Origin: Brevundimonas vesicularis
GTDB lineage: Bacteria > Pseudomonadota > Alphaproteobacteria > Caulobacterales > Caulobacteraceae
Length of the DNA stretch: 64,000 nt
Direction: 5' to 3'
Assembly (NCBI RefSeq): GCF_027105095.1
Contig: NZ_CP114278.1
Coordinates: 2,046,001 to 2,110,000, forward strand
A program made the translations under genes and the position numbers. Below are positions 19,807 to 31,471 of the stretch, one piece after another. The stretch's first letter is position 1, and each line of letters begins with the position of its first letter. Under the pieces are notes generated by a model, which saw nothing but the letters and a program-made list of their open reading frames with translations, was not told where the DNA came from and searched no databases.

Positions 19807-19842
19807 AAAGGCCGCCGGAGCAATCCGGCGGCCTTTTTGTTT
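19807..19842 (+). terminator. Rho-independent terminator of the autotransporter gene
   Basis: A 13-bp perfect stem (AAAGGCCGCCGGA / TCCGGCGGCCTTT) with loop GCAA is followed by TTGTTT, 23 bases after the stop codon. Its tail meets the 3' end of the opposing tRNA-Val. Confidence 0.9.
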
Positions 19843-19918
19843 GGTAGGCGGCGACGGGTTCGAACCGCCGACCCTCTCGGTGTAAACGAGATGCTCTGAC
19901 CAGCTGAGCTAGCCGCCC
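19842..19918 (-). tRNA. tRNA-Val (anticodon TAC)
   Basis: On the minus strand a 77-base cloverleaf can be drawn: acceptor GGGCGGC with GCCGCCT (one G-U), TAGCTCAGCTGGTCAGAGC as the D-arm, anticodon stem TCTCG/CGAGA around TTTACAC, and T-arm GGCGGTTCGAACCCGTC. The CCA is encoded. The HU gene lies upstream on the same strand. Confidence 0.95.
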
Positions 19919-19952
19919 CCAAGGGCAGAGACGGGCTTATGCCCGTCGCGCC

Positions 19953-20228
19953 TCAACCGTTCAAGGCGCTTTTCAAACCTTCGCCCGGGCGAAAGCGCGC
20001 GGTGCGCGAGGCCGGGCGGGCGACGGCCGCGCCGGTCTGGGGATTGCGCGCCACGCCGGCCTTGCGGTCCACGGCGACGAAACTGCCGAAACCGATCAGC
20101 TTCACGTCCGCGCCCCGCGTCAACGACTCGGTCACGCCGTCCGTAAAGGCCTCCAGCGCCGCTTTCGCCTGGTCTCGGCTGATATTCGCCGCCGCAGCCA
20201 TGCGGCCGATCAGTTCTGCCTTGGTCAT
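19953..20228 (-). CDS. hup: HU-family DNA-binding protein
   Basis: The 91-residue protein has the full HU fold: helical N-terminus MTKAELIGRMAAAANISRDQ, then LIGFGSFVAVDRKAGVARNP with the signature GFGSF, and an arm ending RFRPGEGLKSALNG. It bends and compacts nucleoid DNA as a dimer. A GGGAG ribosome site lies 7 bases upstream of the ATG. A small hairpin (19930-19947) without a T-run separates it from tRNA-Val. Its position just downstream of lon is common in Proteobacteria. Confidence 0.96.
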   Translation of the reverse strand: MTKAELIGRMAAAANISRDQAKAALEAFTDGVTESLTRGADVKLIGFGSFVAVDRKAGVARNPQTGAAVARPASRTARFRPGEGLKSALNG

Positions 20229-20275
20229 CGTTGTCTCCCAGCCGAATCACTAGAGGGCAGATCGACGGTTGCGTC

Positions 20276-20311
20276 AAAAACGAAAAGGCCGCCGGTGGGG
20301 TCACCGGCGGC
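20276..20311 (-). terminator. Rho-independent terminator of lon
   Basis: On the minus strand the stem GCCGCCGGT/ACCGGCGGC (loop of 6) is followed by CCTTTTCG and TTTTTG. It starts about 20 bases after the lon stop. The stem core GGCCGCCGG is the same as in the autotransporter terminator. Confidence 0.85.
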
Positions 20312-20331
20312 GCTCGTTGTTCAACTCGGCG

Positions 20332-22728
<2,397 letters not shown>

Positions 22729-22837
22729 GATGCGTACTCCTGGGCCATTGATCATCTCCGGCCCGCCGCCAGGGTCCGCCGGGCAAGAGGCCCGACCGGC
22801 GCATGGCGGCCCGTCGATTCCGACGGCGTTCGGATGA

Positions 22838-22867
22838 GTATGTGGTTTGAAAGACCCGCGGTTCAAG
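22838..22867 (-). promoter_or_regulatory. Candidate heat-shock (RpoH-type) promoter of lon
   Basis: On the minus strand CTTGAA (22867-22862) is followed after 17 bases by CACATAC (22844-22838). The -35 box matches the RpoH consensus; the -10 box is only partly similar. lon is a heat-shock gene in many Proteobacteria, which supports the idea, but a shifted -35 (TTTCAAA) is nearby. Confidence 0.35.
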
Positions 22868-23010
22868 CGTGACCGCGGAACGGCCCACATCTGCGTGGCC
22901 AACAAGGCCTTCCGGTCGCGCCGCTTTAGGTCCGCATTACGCCCGGCGGCGCTTTCGACATGGCCGCTTTACGGGGATCGGGCGTCTTCTGCGGCTCCAA
23001 GGAGATGACC

Positions 23011-23139
23011 ATGAGCCGTTCCCACCTACTGGCCGAGACCCTGAAACGTCCCGTCCCGGCGCCGACAACCCTTCAGATGGCGATGACCTTCATCGGCGCC
23101 CTGTTCGGAGCCCCGATCCGTAAGGGCCGCGCGCGATGA
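23011..23139 (+). CDS. Tiny hypothetical protein (42 residues), first of a three-gene micro-operon
   Basis: The start has a near-perfect ribosome site, AAGGAG six bases before ATG. The 42-residue product MSRSHLLAETLKRPVPAPTT continues into one short hydrophobic stretch (LQMAMTFIGALFGAP) and ends in a basic tail (RKGRAR). I do not recognise a family. Its stop overlaps the next ATG (ATGA), and the next gene repeats this with the third, so the three are translated as a coupled unit. A small membrane-associated peptide is possible. Confidence 0.7.
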   Translation: MSRSHLLAETLKRPVPAPTTLQMAMTFIGALFGAPIRKGRAR

Positions 23140-23345
23140 TGCAGGGCCAAGTCGAGGGCGGCGTGACGCGCGCCGCCCCTCCCCGACGCTATCGGGTCGT
23201 GCCTCGCGCCAGCGGTTGGGCCGTGGCGGTCAACAACGCCTGCACCCGCCCCCTGCCCGATCGCATCTCGGCCGAACGCCTCGCCGCCCGACTTCAGGCC
23301 GAGGCCGACCGCCTGAACCGCGACCAACATCGCCTCACACAATGA
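23136..23345 (+). CDS. Hypothetical protein (69 residues), second of the micro-operon
   Basis: The product MMQGQVEGGVTRAAPPRRYR begins disordered and basic. It then has a compact segment (YRVVPRASGWAVAVNNACTR) and a helix (DRISAERLAARLQAEADRLN). The strand-then-helix layout resembles small DUF2188-like proteins that pair a GWAV strand with a helix, but I cannot confirm that. It overlaps both neighbours by 4 bases. Confidence 0.65.
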   Translation: MMQGQVEGGVTRAAPPRRYRVVPRASGWAVAVNNACTRPLPDRISAERLAARLQAEADRLNRDQHRLTQ

Positions 23346-23542
23346 TAACGCCCTTAGCCTCACCAACCGCCGTCGAAATCCTGACGATCCAGCCCGTCGG
23401 CGATCGCTGGCGCATCACCTCAAGCGACGGCCTGTTCGAAGGCGTCTTCACCGACGCCAAAAGCGCCGTCCGATGCGCCAGAGCGGAGGCCGAGGCGCAT
23501 CCAGGGCACTCGGTTCGGATGGTTCGACCTGATGCGGGCTAG
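23342..23542 (+). CDS. Hypothetical protein (66 residues), third of the micro-operon
   Basis: The product reads MITPLASPTAVEILTIQPVG and continues with DRWRITSSDGLFEGVFTDAK and a helix AVRCARAEAEAHPGHSVRM. It shares its layout (a WRI/WAV strand followed by a charged helix) with the second gene, so the two may be related small folds. Its TAG stop shares the tetramer CTAG with the stop of the convergent tfoX-like gene. The function is unknown. Confidence 0.65.
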   Translation: MITPLASPTAVEILTIQPVGDRWRITSSDGLFEGVFTDAKSAVRCARAEAEAHPGHSVRMVRPDAG

Positions 23543-23886
23543 CGCTTCTTTCCCGACGCCTTCTTCACCGCCACATCCAGCGACCGCCGCGCCCAGGCGA
23601 CGGCTTCGTCGGGATCGTCCAAGGCCGCTTCGGGCAGGGTCCAGTAGCCCATGCTCATCGTGCGGCCGTCCTTGGTTGGATAGGTGAATTGACGCGAGCC
23701 GGCCTCGACGAAGGCCTCGCCCAGCGCCTCGTCGCCCTTCAGCCAGACCACGCCGTCGTCCAGCAGGGCGAAAATGACGCCGGCGGCATAGACCCCCGCC
23801 CCGCCGAACATGCGCTTGATCTCCAGCCGGCCGAGCGCGTGGAAATGCTCGCGGACCCATTCGCCGAAGTCCGCATCGTATGCCAT
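23539..23886 (-). CDS. TfoX N-terminal domain protein
   Basis: The 115-residue protein has the TfoX_N pattern: a helix DFGEWVREHFHALG, then LEIKRMFGGAGVYAAGVIFA, a strand VVWLKGDEALGEAF and FTYPTKDGRTMSMGYW. Full TfoX/Sxy is a competence co-regulator in gammaproteobacteria, but single-domain forms like this are widespread and of unknown role. It starts one base after the sufA stop, so it is probably the last gene of the suf operon. The C-terminus is Lys-rich. Confidence 0.85.
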   Translation of the reverse strand: MAYDADFGEWVREHFHALGRLEIKRMFGGAGVYAAGVIFALLDDGVVWLKGDEALGEAFVEAGSRQFTYPTKDGRTMSMGYWTLPEAALDDPDEAVAWARRSLDVAVKKASGKKR

Positions 23887-23887
23887 T

Positions 23888-24277
23888 TCAGTCGGCGGCG
23901 ACCGGCACGATGGTCACGCTCTCGCCGCAGCCGCAGGCGTCGGTCTGGTTTGGATTGTTGAACACGAACTTGGACGCCAGCCGTGTCGTCTCATAGTCGA
24001 TCTCGGTGCCGATCAGGAACAGCACGGCCCGGGGCTCGATCAGGATGGTGACGCCCTTGTCCTCGACCACCTCGTCCAGCGGCCCGATCTCGTCGGCATA
24101 GGCGAAGGTGTATTCCTGCCCTGCACAGCCGCCGTTCTTGACGCCGATCCTCAGGCCGATGTGATCGTTCTCGGCATTGTCCAGAATCTCACGCACCCGT
24201 TCGGCGGCCGCGTCCGTCAGTGTGACGGCCTTGGGGCGCGGGCGGCGCGGACGGGATGTGGCTTGAAGCTCGCTCAT
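23888..24277 (-). CDS. sufA: Iron-sulfur cluster carrier SufA/IscA family
   Basis: The 129-residue A-type carrier has the three conserved Cys: one in GVKNGGCAGQEYTFAYAD and two in the C-terminal CGCGES. An N-terminal basic extension (RPRRPRPK) of about 15 residues precedes the domain. It accepts clusters from the SufBCD scaffold and passes them to target proteins. It follows sufT by 13 bases. The name sufA is by context; ErpA-like assignment cannot be excluded. Confidence 0.93.
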   Translation of the reverse strand: MSELQATSRPRRPRPKAVTLTDAAAERVREILDNAENDHIGLRIGVKNGGCAGQEYTFAYADEIGPLDEVVEDKGVTILIEPRAVLFLIGTEIDYETTRLASKFVFNNPNQTDACGCGESVTIVPVAAD

Positions 24278-24290
24278 CAGAACATATCCA

Positions 24291-24680
24291 TCAGAACATG
24301 TTCAGGGCCAGCTTGGCCTCGTCGCTCATCTTGGAGGCGTCCCACGGCGGATCGAACACCAGATTGGCCTTGGCGCTGCGCACGCCCTCGACCTTCTCCA
24401 CCGCCGTCTCCACCCAGCCCGGCATTTCGCCGGCGACCGGACAGCCCGGCGCCGTCAGCGTCATGTCCACCACCACGTCGCGATCGTCGTTGACGTCCAC
24501 GCGGTAGATCAGGCCGAGCTCATAGATGTCGACCGGGATTTCCGGGTCATAGACCGACTTCAGCGCCTCGATCAGCTGATCGGTCAGGGTGTCCAGCTCG
24601 GCCTGCGACAGGGCGCTCTTCTGGGGCTCGTCCCAGGCGTCCTTGAAGGCGTCGCTGTCTTGAATCGGTTGATCTGTCAT
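24291..24680 (-). CDS. sufT: SufT, MIP18-family iron-sulfur maturation factor
   Basis: The 129-residue protein has the DUF59/MIP18 core: ALKSVYDPEIPVDIYELGLI, then DMTLTAPGCPVAGEMPGW with a conserved Cys, and a C-terminal VFDPPWDASKMSDEAKLALN. SufT proteins help cluster delivery to target enzymes. The gene lies four bases after sufS and before sufA, the usual alphaproteobacterial place. Confidence 0.94.
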   Translation of the reverse strand: MTDQPIQDSDAFKDAWDEPQKSALSQAELDTLTDQLIEALKSVYDPEIPVDIYELGLIYRVDVNDDRDVVVDMTLTAPGCPVAGEMPGWVETAVEKVEGVRSAKANLVFDPPWDASKMSDEAKLALNMF

Positions 24681-24684
24681 CGGC

Positions 24685-25923
24685 TTACACGAAGAAGTTC
24701 CGCGCCTTGATCAGCGCATCCACGAAGGCGTCGGCATCCTCCACGGTGTTATATAGGGCGAAGGAGGCGCGGGTGCTTGACGTCACCCCCATTCTTTTCG
24801 CCAGCGGCTCGGCGCAATGCAGACCTGCCCGCACCGCGACCCCATATCGGTCCATGATCTGGGCGACGTCATGGGCGTGCGCGCCCTCGACGGCGAAGGT
24901 CAGGATCGCGCCCTTGCCTTCGGCCTGTCCCAGAATCCGCAGCCAGTTCTGACCCTGAAGTCGATCGACTGCGTGCTGATAAAGGGCGTGCTCATGCGCC
25001 TGCACGGCCGCCCGGTCGTATTTCGCCAGCCATTCCAAAGCCGCGCCCAGGCCGATGGCCTCCAGGATCGGGGGCGTCCCCGCCTCGAACCGGTGAGGTG
25101 GCCGGGCATAGGTCACGCGGTCCTGCTCGACCGTCTCGATCATCTCGCCCCCGCCCTGATAGCGCGGCAGCGCCTCAAGCGCCTCGGCCTTGCCGTACAG
25201 GGCGCCGATGCCGGTGGGCGCAAACAGCTTGTGCCCGGTCAGGACATAGAAATCGCAGCCGATCGCCTGAACGTCCGGCGTCGCATGAACCGCCCCCTGG
25301 CACCCGTCGATCAGCACCTGAGCCCCGGCCGCATGGGCCAGGCGGCTGATCTCGGCGACCGGATTGATGGTTCCCAGCACGTTGGACATGTGGGTGACCG
25401 CGACCATCCGCGTCCTGGGCCCCAGCAGGGCGGCATAGGCCGCCATGTCCAGCGCCCCGTCGTCCTTGACCGGGATCCACTTGATCACCGCCCCGCGCCG
25501 TTCGCGTAGCAGATGCCAGGGCACGATGTTGGAGTGATGCTCCATCTCCGAGACGATGATCTCGTCGCCCGGCTGTATCGACAGGCCCAGCCCATTGGCC
25601 ACCAGATTGATCGCCTCGGTGCCGCCCTTGGTCCAGACCACCTGTTCGGCGCTCTCGGCGTTCAGGAAGCGGGCGACGATCTCGCGCGCCTTTTCGAAGG
25701 CCTCGGTCGCCTCGTTCGACAGGGTGTGCAGGCCCCGGTGGACGTTGGCGTAGCCGCCCTCCATCGTCGCCACCAGGGCGTCGATCACCGCGCGCGGCTT
25801 CTGCGCCGAGGCCGCGTTGTCCAGATAGACTAGCGGCTTGCCGTTCACCTGTCGCGACAGGATCGGGAACTGCGCCCGCACGGCATAAGGATCGAAGCTG
25901 TTCACAACCGCGCCGTCAGCCAT
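24685..25923 (-). CDS. sufS: Cysteine desulfurase SufS
   Basis: The 412-residue PLP enzyme is a class II cysteine desulfurase that takes sulfur from cysteine as persulfide for SufBCD. The PLP lysine is in TGHKLFAPTGIGALYG, and the catalytic Cys sits in the short loop RAGLHCAEPL typical of SufS. A class I desulfurase also lies in this operon. No sufE or sufU gene is near. The start overlaps the sufD end by 22 bases. Confidence 0.97.
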   Translation of the reverse strand: MADGAVVNSFDPYAVRAQFPILSRQVNGKPLVYLDNAASAQKPRAVIDALVATMEGGYANVHRGLHTLSNEATEAFEKAREIVARFLNAESAEQVVWTKGGTEAINLVANGLGLSIQPGDEIIVSEMEHHSNIVPWHLLRERRGAVIKWIPVKDDGALDMAAYAALLGPRTRMVAVTHMSNVLGTINPVAEISRLAHAAGAQVLIDGCQGAVHATPDVQAIGCDFYVLTGHKLFAPTGIGALYGKAEALEALPRYQGGGEMIETVEQDRVTYARPPHRFEAGTPPILEAIGLGAALEWLAKYDRAAVQAHEHALYQHAVDRLQGQNWLRILGQAEGKGAILTFAVEGAHAHDVAQIMDRYGVAVRAGLHCAEPLAKRMGVTSSTRASFALYNTVEDADAFVDALIKARNFFV

Positions 25924-26924
25924 TCCCGCGCCACCTCTCTCGCGCCCTCATGCTCGATCCGGTCGATGACCTCGATCAGGAAAGCCTGGGTCAGCAGGGC
26001 GCGGGCCTCGTCGGCCGGAATGCCGCGCTGCTGCATGTAGAACAGGGCGCTCTCGTCCAGCGTCCCCACCGTGTTGCCGTGCGCGCACTGCACGTCGTCG
26101 GCATAGATGATCAGTTCCGGCTTGGCGTCGATCTCGGCCCGCTCGCTGGCGATCAGGGCGTGATGGCCCATCCGCGCATCGGTGCCGTCCGCCCCGCGCT
26201 CGACCACGATCTTGCCCTGGAAGACGCCGCGCGCCGTATCGCGAGCCACGCCCTTGATCAGTTGCGAGGTCGCGCCGTCGTGTTCGACATGACGCACCAC
26301 GCTGGTCAGGTCCGCATGACGCGATCCGTTCAGCAGATACAGGCCGTCGGCCTGAACCTGCGCGCCCTGGGCATAGTGGGTGATGCGCGTCTCGATCCGC
26401 TGCAGCTTGGCGCCGGTCGTGACGATGGTCTGGCGATAGATGCCGCCCGCCTCGACCTTCACATGGGCCTCGGCGATGGAGATGGCGTCCTCCGGCTCCT
26501 CGACCAGGACGACGCGCGTCACCTCGGCGCCGGCCGCCACGTCCAGTTCCAGCGTATTGTGCGCGACATAGGCCGAGCCCGCGCCCTCGTGCGTTTCCAG
26601 CAGCAGCAGCTTGGCGCCGGCGCGCGCCGACACCCGCGCGCTGGCCGTGTGGCCCGTGCCGACGGCGTCCGACACATAGCGCAGCCGCAGCGTCCGTTCG
26701 CCCGAGGCGATGAAGTCGGTCACGCCCACGGCGCGCCCGTTGGCGAAGACGATCGCCTCTCCGCCCAGATTAGAGAACGGTCCCGGCGCGCCGACCTCGG
26801 CCGTGCCGGACGGCTCCGGCGCGGCGCGAAGATAGCGCTTCAGGTCGCTGTATTTCCACGCCTCAATGCGCCTTGACGGATAGGTCTCGGCGTCGGTCAG
26901 GTCGATGCTAAAAGCTTTGCTCAC
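25902..26924 (-). CDS. sufD: Fe-S assembly scaffold component SufD
   Basis: The 340-residue protein is the SufB paralogue of the SufBC2D scaffold. It shows the beta-helix core and the late motif YADDVQCAHGNTVGTLDESA, followed by FYMQQRGIPADEARALLTQ, the C-terminal helices that bind SufC. The start is GTG at 26924; its strong ribosome site GGGGGAGG is supplied by the right end, on this strand, of a long inverted repeat between sufC and sufD. Confidence 0.97.
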   Translation of the reverse strand: MSKAFSIDLTDAETYPSRRIEAWKYSDLKRYLRAAPEPSGTAEVGAPGPFSNLGGEAIVFANGRAVGVTDFIASGERTLRLRYVSDAVGTGHTASARVSARAGAKLLLLETHEGAGSAYVAHNTLELDVAAGAEVTRVVLVEEPEDAISIAEAHVKVEAGGIYRQTIVTTGAKLQRIETRITHYAQGAQVQADGLYLLNGSRHADLTSVVRHVEHDGATSQLIKGVARDTARGVFQGKIVVERGADGTDARMGHHALIASERAEIDAKPELIIYADDVQCAHGNTVGTLDESALFYMQQRGIPADEARALLTQAFLIEVIDRIEHEGAREVAREWLTARL

Positions 26925-26926
26925 TT

Positions 26927-27065
26927 GATCCTCCCCCGTTCACGGGGGAGGGGGACCATCCGAAGGATGGTGGAGGGGGCGGACCAAAGGCTGGTGTGTG
27001 GGGTCGCCCCCTCCACCGCTACGCGGTCCCCCTCCCCCGCGGCGCTTCGCTTGCTGGGGAGGATC
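26927..27065. repeat. Long nested inverted repeat between sufC and sufD
   Basis: The 139-bp element begins GATCCTCCCC and ends GGGGAGGATC. Nested arms are GGGGGAGGGGGACC (26944-26957) with GGTCCCCCTCCCCC (27025-27038), and GGTGGAGGGGGCG (26969-26981) with CGCCCCCTCCACC (27005-27017). It looks like a genome-dispersed repeat that has inserted between two genes that are usually adjacent. The RNA would fold into a long stem. Confidence 0.85.
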
Positions 27066-27069
27066 ATCA

Positions 27070-27819
27070 TCACGCGGCTTGCGGCAGATACTTATCGTAC
27101 CCTTCCGCCTCCAGCTTCAGCGCCAGTTCCGGCCCGCCCGAGGCCACGATCCGACCGCCGGCCAGCACATGCACCCGGTCCGGTTTGATGTAGTCGAGCA
27201 GGCGCTGATAGTGGGTGATGACCAACATGGCGCGGTCGGGACGCCGCAGGGCGTTCACGCCCTCCGACACGATGCGCAGGGCGTCGATGTCCAGGCCGGA
27301 ATCGGTCTCGTCCAGGATCAGCAGCGACGGCTCCAGCAGGGCCATTTGCAGGATTTCCATCCGCTTCTTCTCACCGCCGGAGAAGCCGACGTTCAGCGGC
27401 CGCTTCAGCATGTCGAAATCCATCTTCAGCGCCTTGGACGCCTCGCGAACCAGCTTCAGGAAAGCGGGCGCCGCCACCTCCTCCTCGCCCCGCGCGCGCT
27501 TTTGCGCGTTCAGCGCCGTCCGCACGAAGGTCAGGGCCGGCACGCCGGGGATCTCGATCGGATACTGGAACGACAGGAAGACGCCCTTGGCCGCCCGCTC
27601 GGCCGGGTCCAGCGCCAGCAGGTCCTCGCCCGCCCATGCGACAGACCCTTCCGTCGCCTCATAGCCCGGCCGTCCCGACAAGGCGTAGCCCAGCGTCGAC
27701 TTGCCGGCCCCGTTCGGCCCCATGATGGCGTGCACTTCGCCGGCGGGAACGTCGAGCGTCAGACCCTTGAGAATCGGCTTTTCGCCGACAGCGACGTGGA
27801 GGTTGTTGATGGAAAGCAT
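27070..27819 (-). CDS. sufC: Fe-S assembly ATPase SufC
   Basis: The 249-residue ABC-type ATPase drives SufBCD rearrangement. Walker A is GPNGAGKST, the signature is FSGGEKKRMEILQMA, and Walker B is LLILDETDSGLD; the Thr-Asp after Glu is the usual SufC form. ATG at 27819 lies two bases after the stop of the upstream lipoprotein gene; TTG at 27825 is an alternative. A long inverted repeat separates it from sufD. Confidence 0.97.
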   Translation of the reverse strand: MLSINNLHVAVGEKPILKGLTLDVPAGEVHAIMGPNGAGKSTLGYALSGRPGYEATEGSVAWAGEDLLALDPAERAAKGVFLSFQYPIEIPGVPALTFVRTALNAQKRARGEEEVAAPAFLKLVREASKALKMDFDMLKRPLNVGFSGGEKKRMEILQMALLEPSLLILDETDSGLDIDALRIVSEGVNALRRPDRAMLVITHYQRLLDYIKPDRVHVLAGGRIVASGGPELALKLEAEGYDKYLPQAA

Positions 27820-27821
27820 CG

Positions 27822-28309
27822 TCAATCAATCATCATTGAGGGGCGGTAGTAGAACTCGATCGTCTTATTCGACGGCGTCGTAAACTTTGCTGAAATGCGA
27901 TCCGGCCCAAACTCGAGTGTTGGTCCTTCCTCCATCATCGCAATGATCTGCTGGTAGCGCGTAACATCTTCGGCCAAGCAATATGTCGATCGATCTTTTG
28001 CTCTGGTTGCATCGGCCATCTCACCGTTTTTTTCCGGTGTGCTACCGCTCCAGAAGCGGCCATCCGCCTTGTCGAGGAAGCCATGATCCCGGCAACCGCC
28101 ACTAAGGAAATAGTGATTAGCCACGTTCTTGTCGTCTCCGGTCGCGACAAGATTAATGGAAATATTTGATCCTAATGTGGGCTGACCATTGAGCATGATC
28201 AGGTTGCCATCGAAGATGTCTACCATCCCATCTCCCTCTTGAGTCGAAGCAGGAGCCTGAGTGCATCCAGCAAGAAGCGTCGCAAAAGCGACAGCTGCAA
28301 AGGCCTTGT

Positions 28310-28313
<4 letters not shown>
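27822..28313 (-). CDS. Putative lipoprotein inserted between sufB and sufC
   Basis: The 163-residue product starts (GTG) [20 protein letters not shown], a clear lipoprotein signal with lipobox LLAGC. The mature part carries [20 protein letters not shown] and a second Cys pair (GGCRDHGF and STYCLAED), with a C-terminal strand [11 protein letters not shown]. It loosely recalls small META/HslJ-like lipoproteins, but I cannot assign it. Base composition is visibly lower in GC than all neighbours. The GTG overlaps the sufB stop and the stop lies two bases before sufC, so it sits in register inside a cytosolic Fe-S operon. Confidence 0.75.
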
Positions 28314-29775
<1,462 letters not shown>

Positions 29776-29776
<1 letters not shown>

Positions 29777-30915
29777 CAGGCGACCTCTCTCACGCGCTCG
29801 GCGGCGCGCGTCTTGTGCTTGTTGTAGGCGGCGACCCAGGCGTCGGCGAACCTTGCCCAGTCGCCCTCGACCGTGCCCCATCCGCCGGAGACGCGCACGC
29901 CCCCGGTCGCCAGCGCGTTCAGGCCCATGGCGCTGATGGTCTTGGACGGCTTCACCTTGCCCGACGAACAGGCCGAGCCGGCCGACACCATGACGCCCGT
30001 CAAGTCCAGGGTGATCAGCTGCTGCGGACTGTCCCAACCTTCGACGGCCATGAACAGGGTGTTGGGCAGACGCGCCACGTCGCCGCCGATGATGGTCGCG
30101 CCCGCGGCCTTGACCTTCACCTCCGCCGCATCGCGCCAGGCGACGTGCGAAGCCATCGTCTCCAGATCCCGCGCGGCGCAGTCAGCCGAGGCGCCGAACC
30201 CGGCGATGCCCGGCACGTTCTCGGTCCCGGCGCGCAGGCCCCGCTCCTGCCCCGCGCCATGCAGGATCCGCACGCCCGACAGGCCTTCCTTGAAGATCAG
30301 GGCGCCGACGCCCTGCGCCCCGCCCAGCTTGTGCGCCGACAGGGTCAGGGTGTCCGCGTCCAGCGCGCGCATATCGACCGCGATCTTGCCCGCCGACTGG
30401 ATCGCATCAACGTGCAGCCAGCCGCCCGCTGCTCGTACCAGCGCCGCCGCCTCGGCGATCGGCTGGATGACGCCGCTTTCGTTGTTCGCATGATGGATGG
30501 CGACCACGGCCCGGCCCGGACGGCGCAGCGCCTCAGCCAGCCAACTCAGATCGACCACCCCGTTCGCATCGACCGGCAGAATCTCTACGGCTACGCCCGA
30601 ATTCGCGGCCGTCTCGGCAACGCACGGATGTTCCGTCGCCGACACGATCAATCGCTCGCATCCGGCCGCCAGGGCGCTGGCGATGCCTTGGGCATTGGCT
30701 TCGGTGCCGCCCGAGTTGAACACCACCGCCGTCGGATCGGCCCCCACCAGATCCGCGACCTGCGCCCGTGCGGTCTCGACCCGCGCCCGCGCCCGCCGGC
30801 CCGCCGCATGGACCGCCGACGGATTGCCGTTGTCGGCCAGGGTCCTGGCCATGATCTCCAGCACCTCCGGCCGCACCAGGCCCGAGGCGTTATAGTCCAG
30901 ATAGACGCCGGTCAT
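29776..30915 (-). CDS. iscS: Cysteine desulfurase, class I (IscS/NifS-like)
   Basis: The 379-residue PLP enzyme starts [20 protein letters not shown]. The PLP lysine is in [19 protein letters not shown], and the catalytic Cys in [18 protein letters not shown] lies in the class I position. It is the second desulfurase of this operon, between iscR and sufB, an order common in alphaproteobacteria. Division of labour with SufS is unclear; this one may also serve tRNA thiolation. Start and stop overlap both neighbours by 4 bases. Confidence 0.93.
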
Positions 30916-31391
30916 GCCGCGACCCCGACGGCCGAGGCCTCGACATTGCGCCGACGCTGGCCCGTGCGGTTCATCACCACATCCTCCAGCGACACGCCGG
31001 CCAGATAGCGATGGATCTCGTCGCCCAGATCTTCCCAAAGATTGTGAGTGATGCAGCGTTCGCCGGCCAGCATGCAGCCCTTGGGCGAGCCATGCGCCAC
31101 GCACCGCGTCGCCCGGATCGGCTCATCCACCGCCAGCACGATCTCGGCGACCACCGTCTCGTGCGCCGCCTTGGCCAGACGGTATCCGCCACCCGGTCCG
31201 CGCACGCTCTTGACCAGCTCGCTCTTCCTCAGTCGGGCGAACAGTTGCTCCAGATAGCTCAGCGAAATCTCCTGGCGCGCGGCGATCTCGGCCAGCGAAA
31301 CCGCCCGGATTTCACCGCTCTCGCCGCGTCCGTTCTTCGCCAGATCGGCCATCGCCATCACGGCGTATCGTCCCTTGGTCGACAGACGCAT
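30912..31391 (-). CDS. iscR: Rrf2-family regulator IscR
   Basis: The 159-residue protein begins MRLSTKGRYAVMAMADLAKN and has the winged-helix SLAEIAARQEISLSYLEQLF typical of Rrf2 regulators. Three Cys at about 97, 106 and 113, with a His at 116, can hold a 2Fe-2S cluster, the signal that tells whether Fe-S capacity is sufficient. Spacing of the Cys differs from E. coli IscR, as in other alphaproteobacteria. It is the first gene of the operon. A GACT-N5-AGTC palindrome overlaps its likely -10 box, pointing to autoregulation. Confidence 0.93.
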   Translation of the reverse strand: MRLSTKGRYAVMAMADLAKNGRGESGEIRAVSLAEIAARQEISLSYLEQLFARLRKSELVKSVRGPGGGYRLAKAAHETVVAEIVLAVDEPIRATRCVAHGSPKGCMLAGERCITHNLWEDLGDEIHRYLAGVSLEDVVMNRTGQRRRNVEASAVGVAA

Positions 31392-31471
31392 CTCGCACCT
31401 TCAAAAATTGCGCGCTTTTCGGGGCTCTTGTGCTAGAACCCGCGCCTTCGCAAAGGCGGCGCGCTTGCGGA

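Noticed and set aside
19930-19947. Terminator between HU and tRNA-Val
   Set aside because: GACGGGC-TTAT-GCCCGTC can pair, but no T-run follows on the minus strand; not enough to call a terminator.
26927-27065. Insertion sequence or mobile element remnant between sufC and sufD
   Set aside because: No transposase fragment and no target-site duplication was seen; the structure is a short nested palindrome typical of dispersed intergenic repeats.
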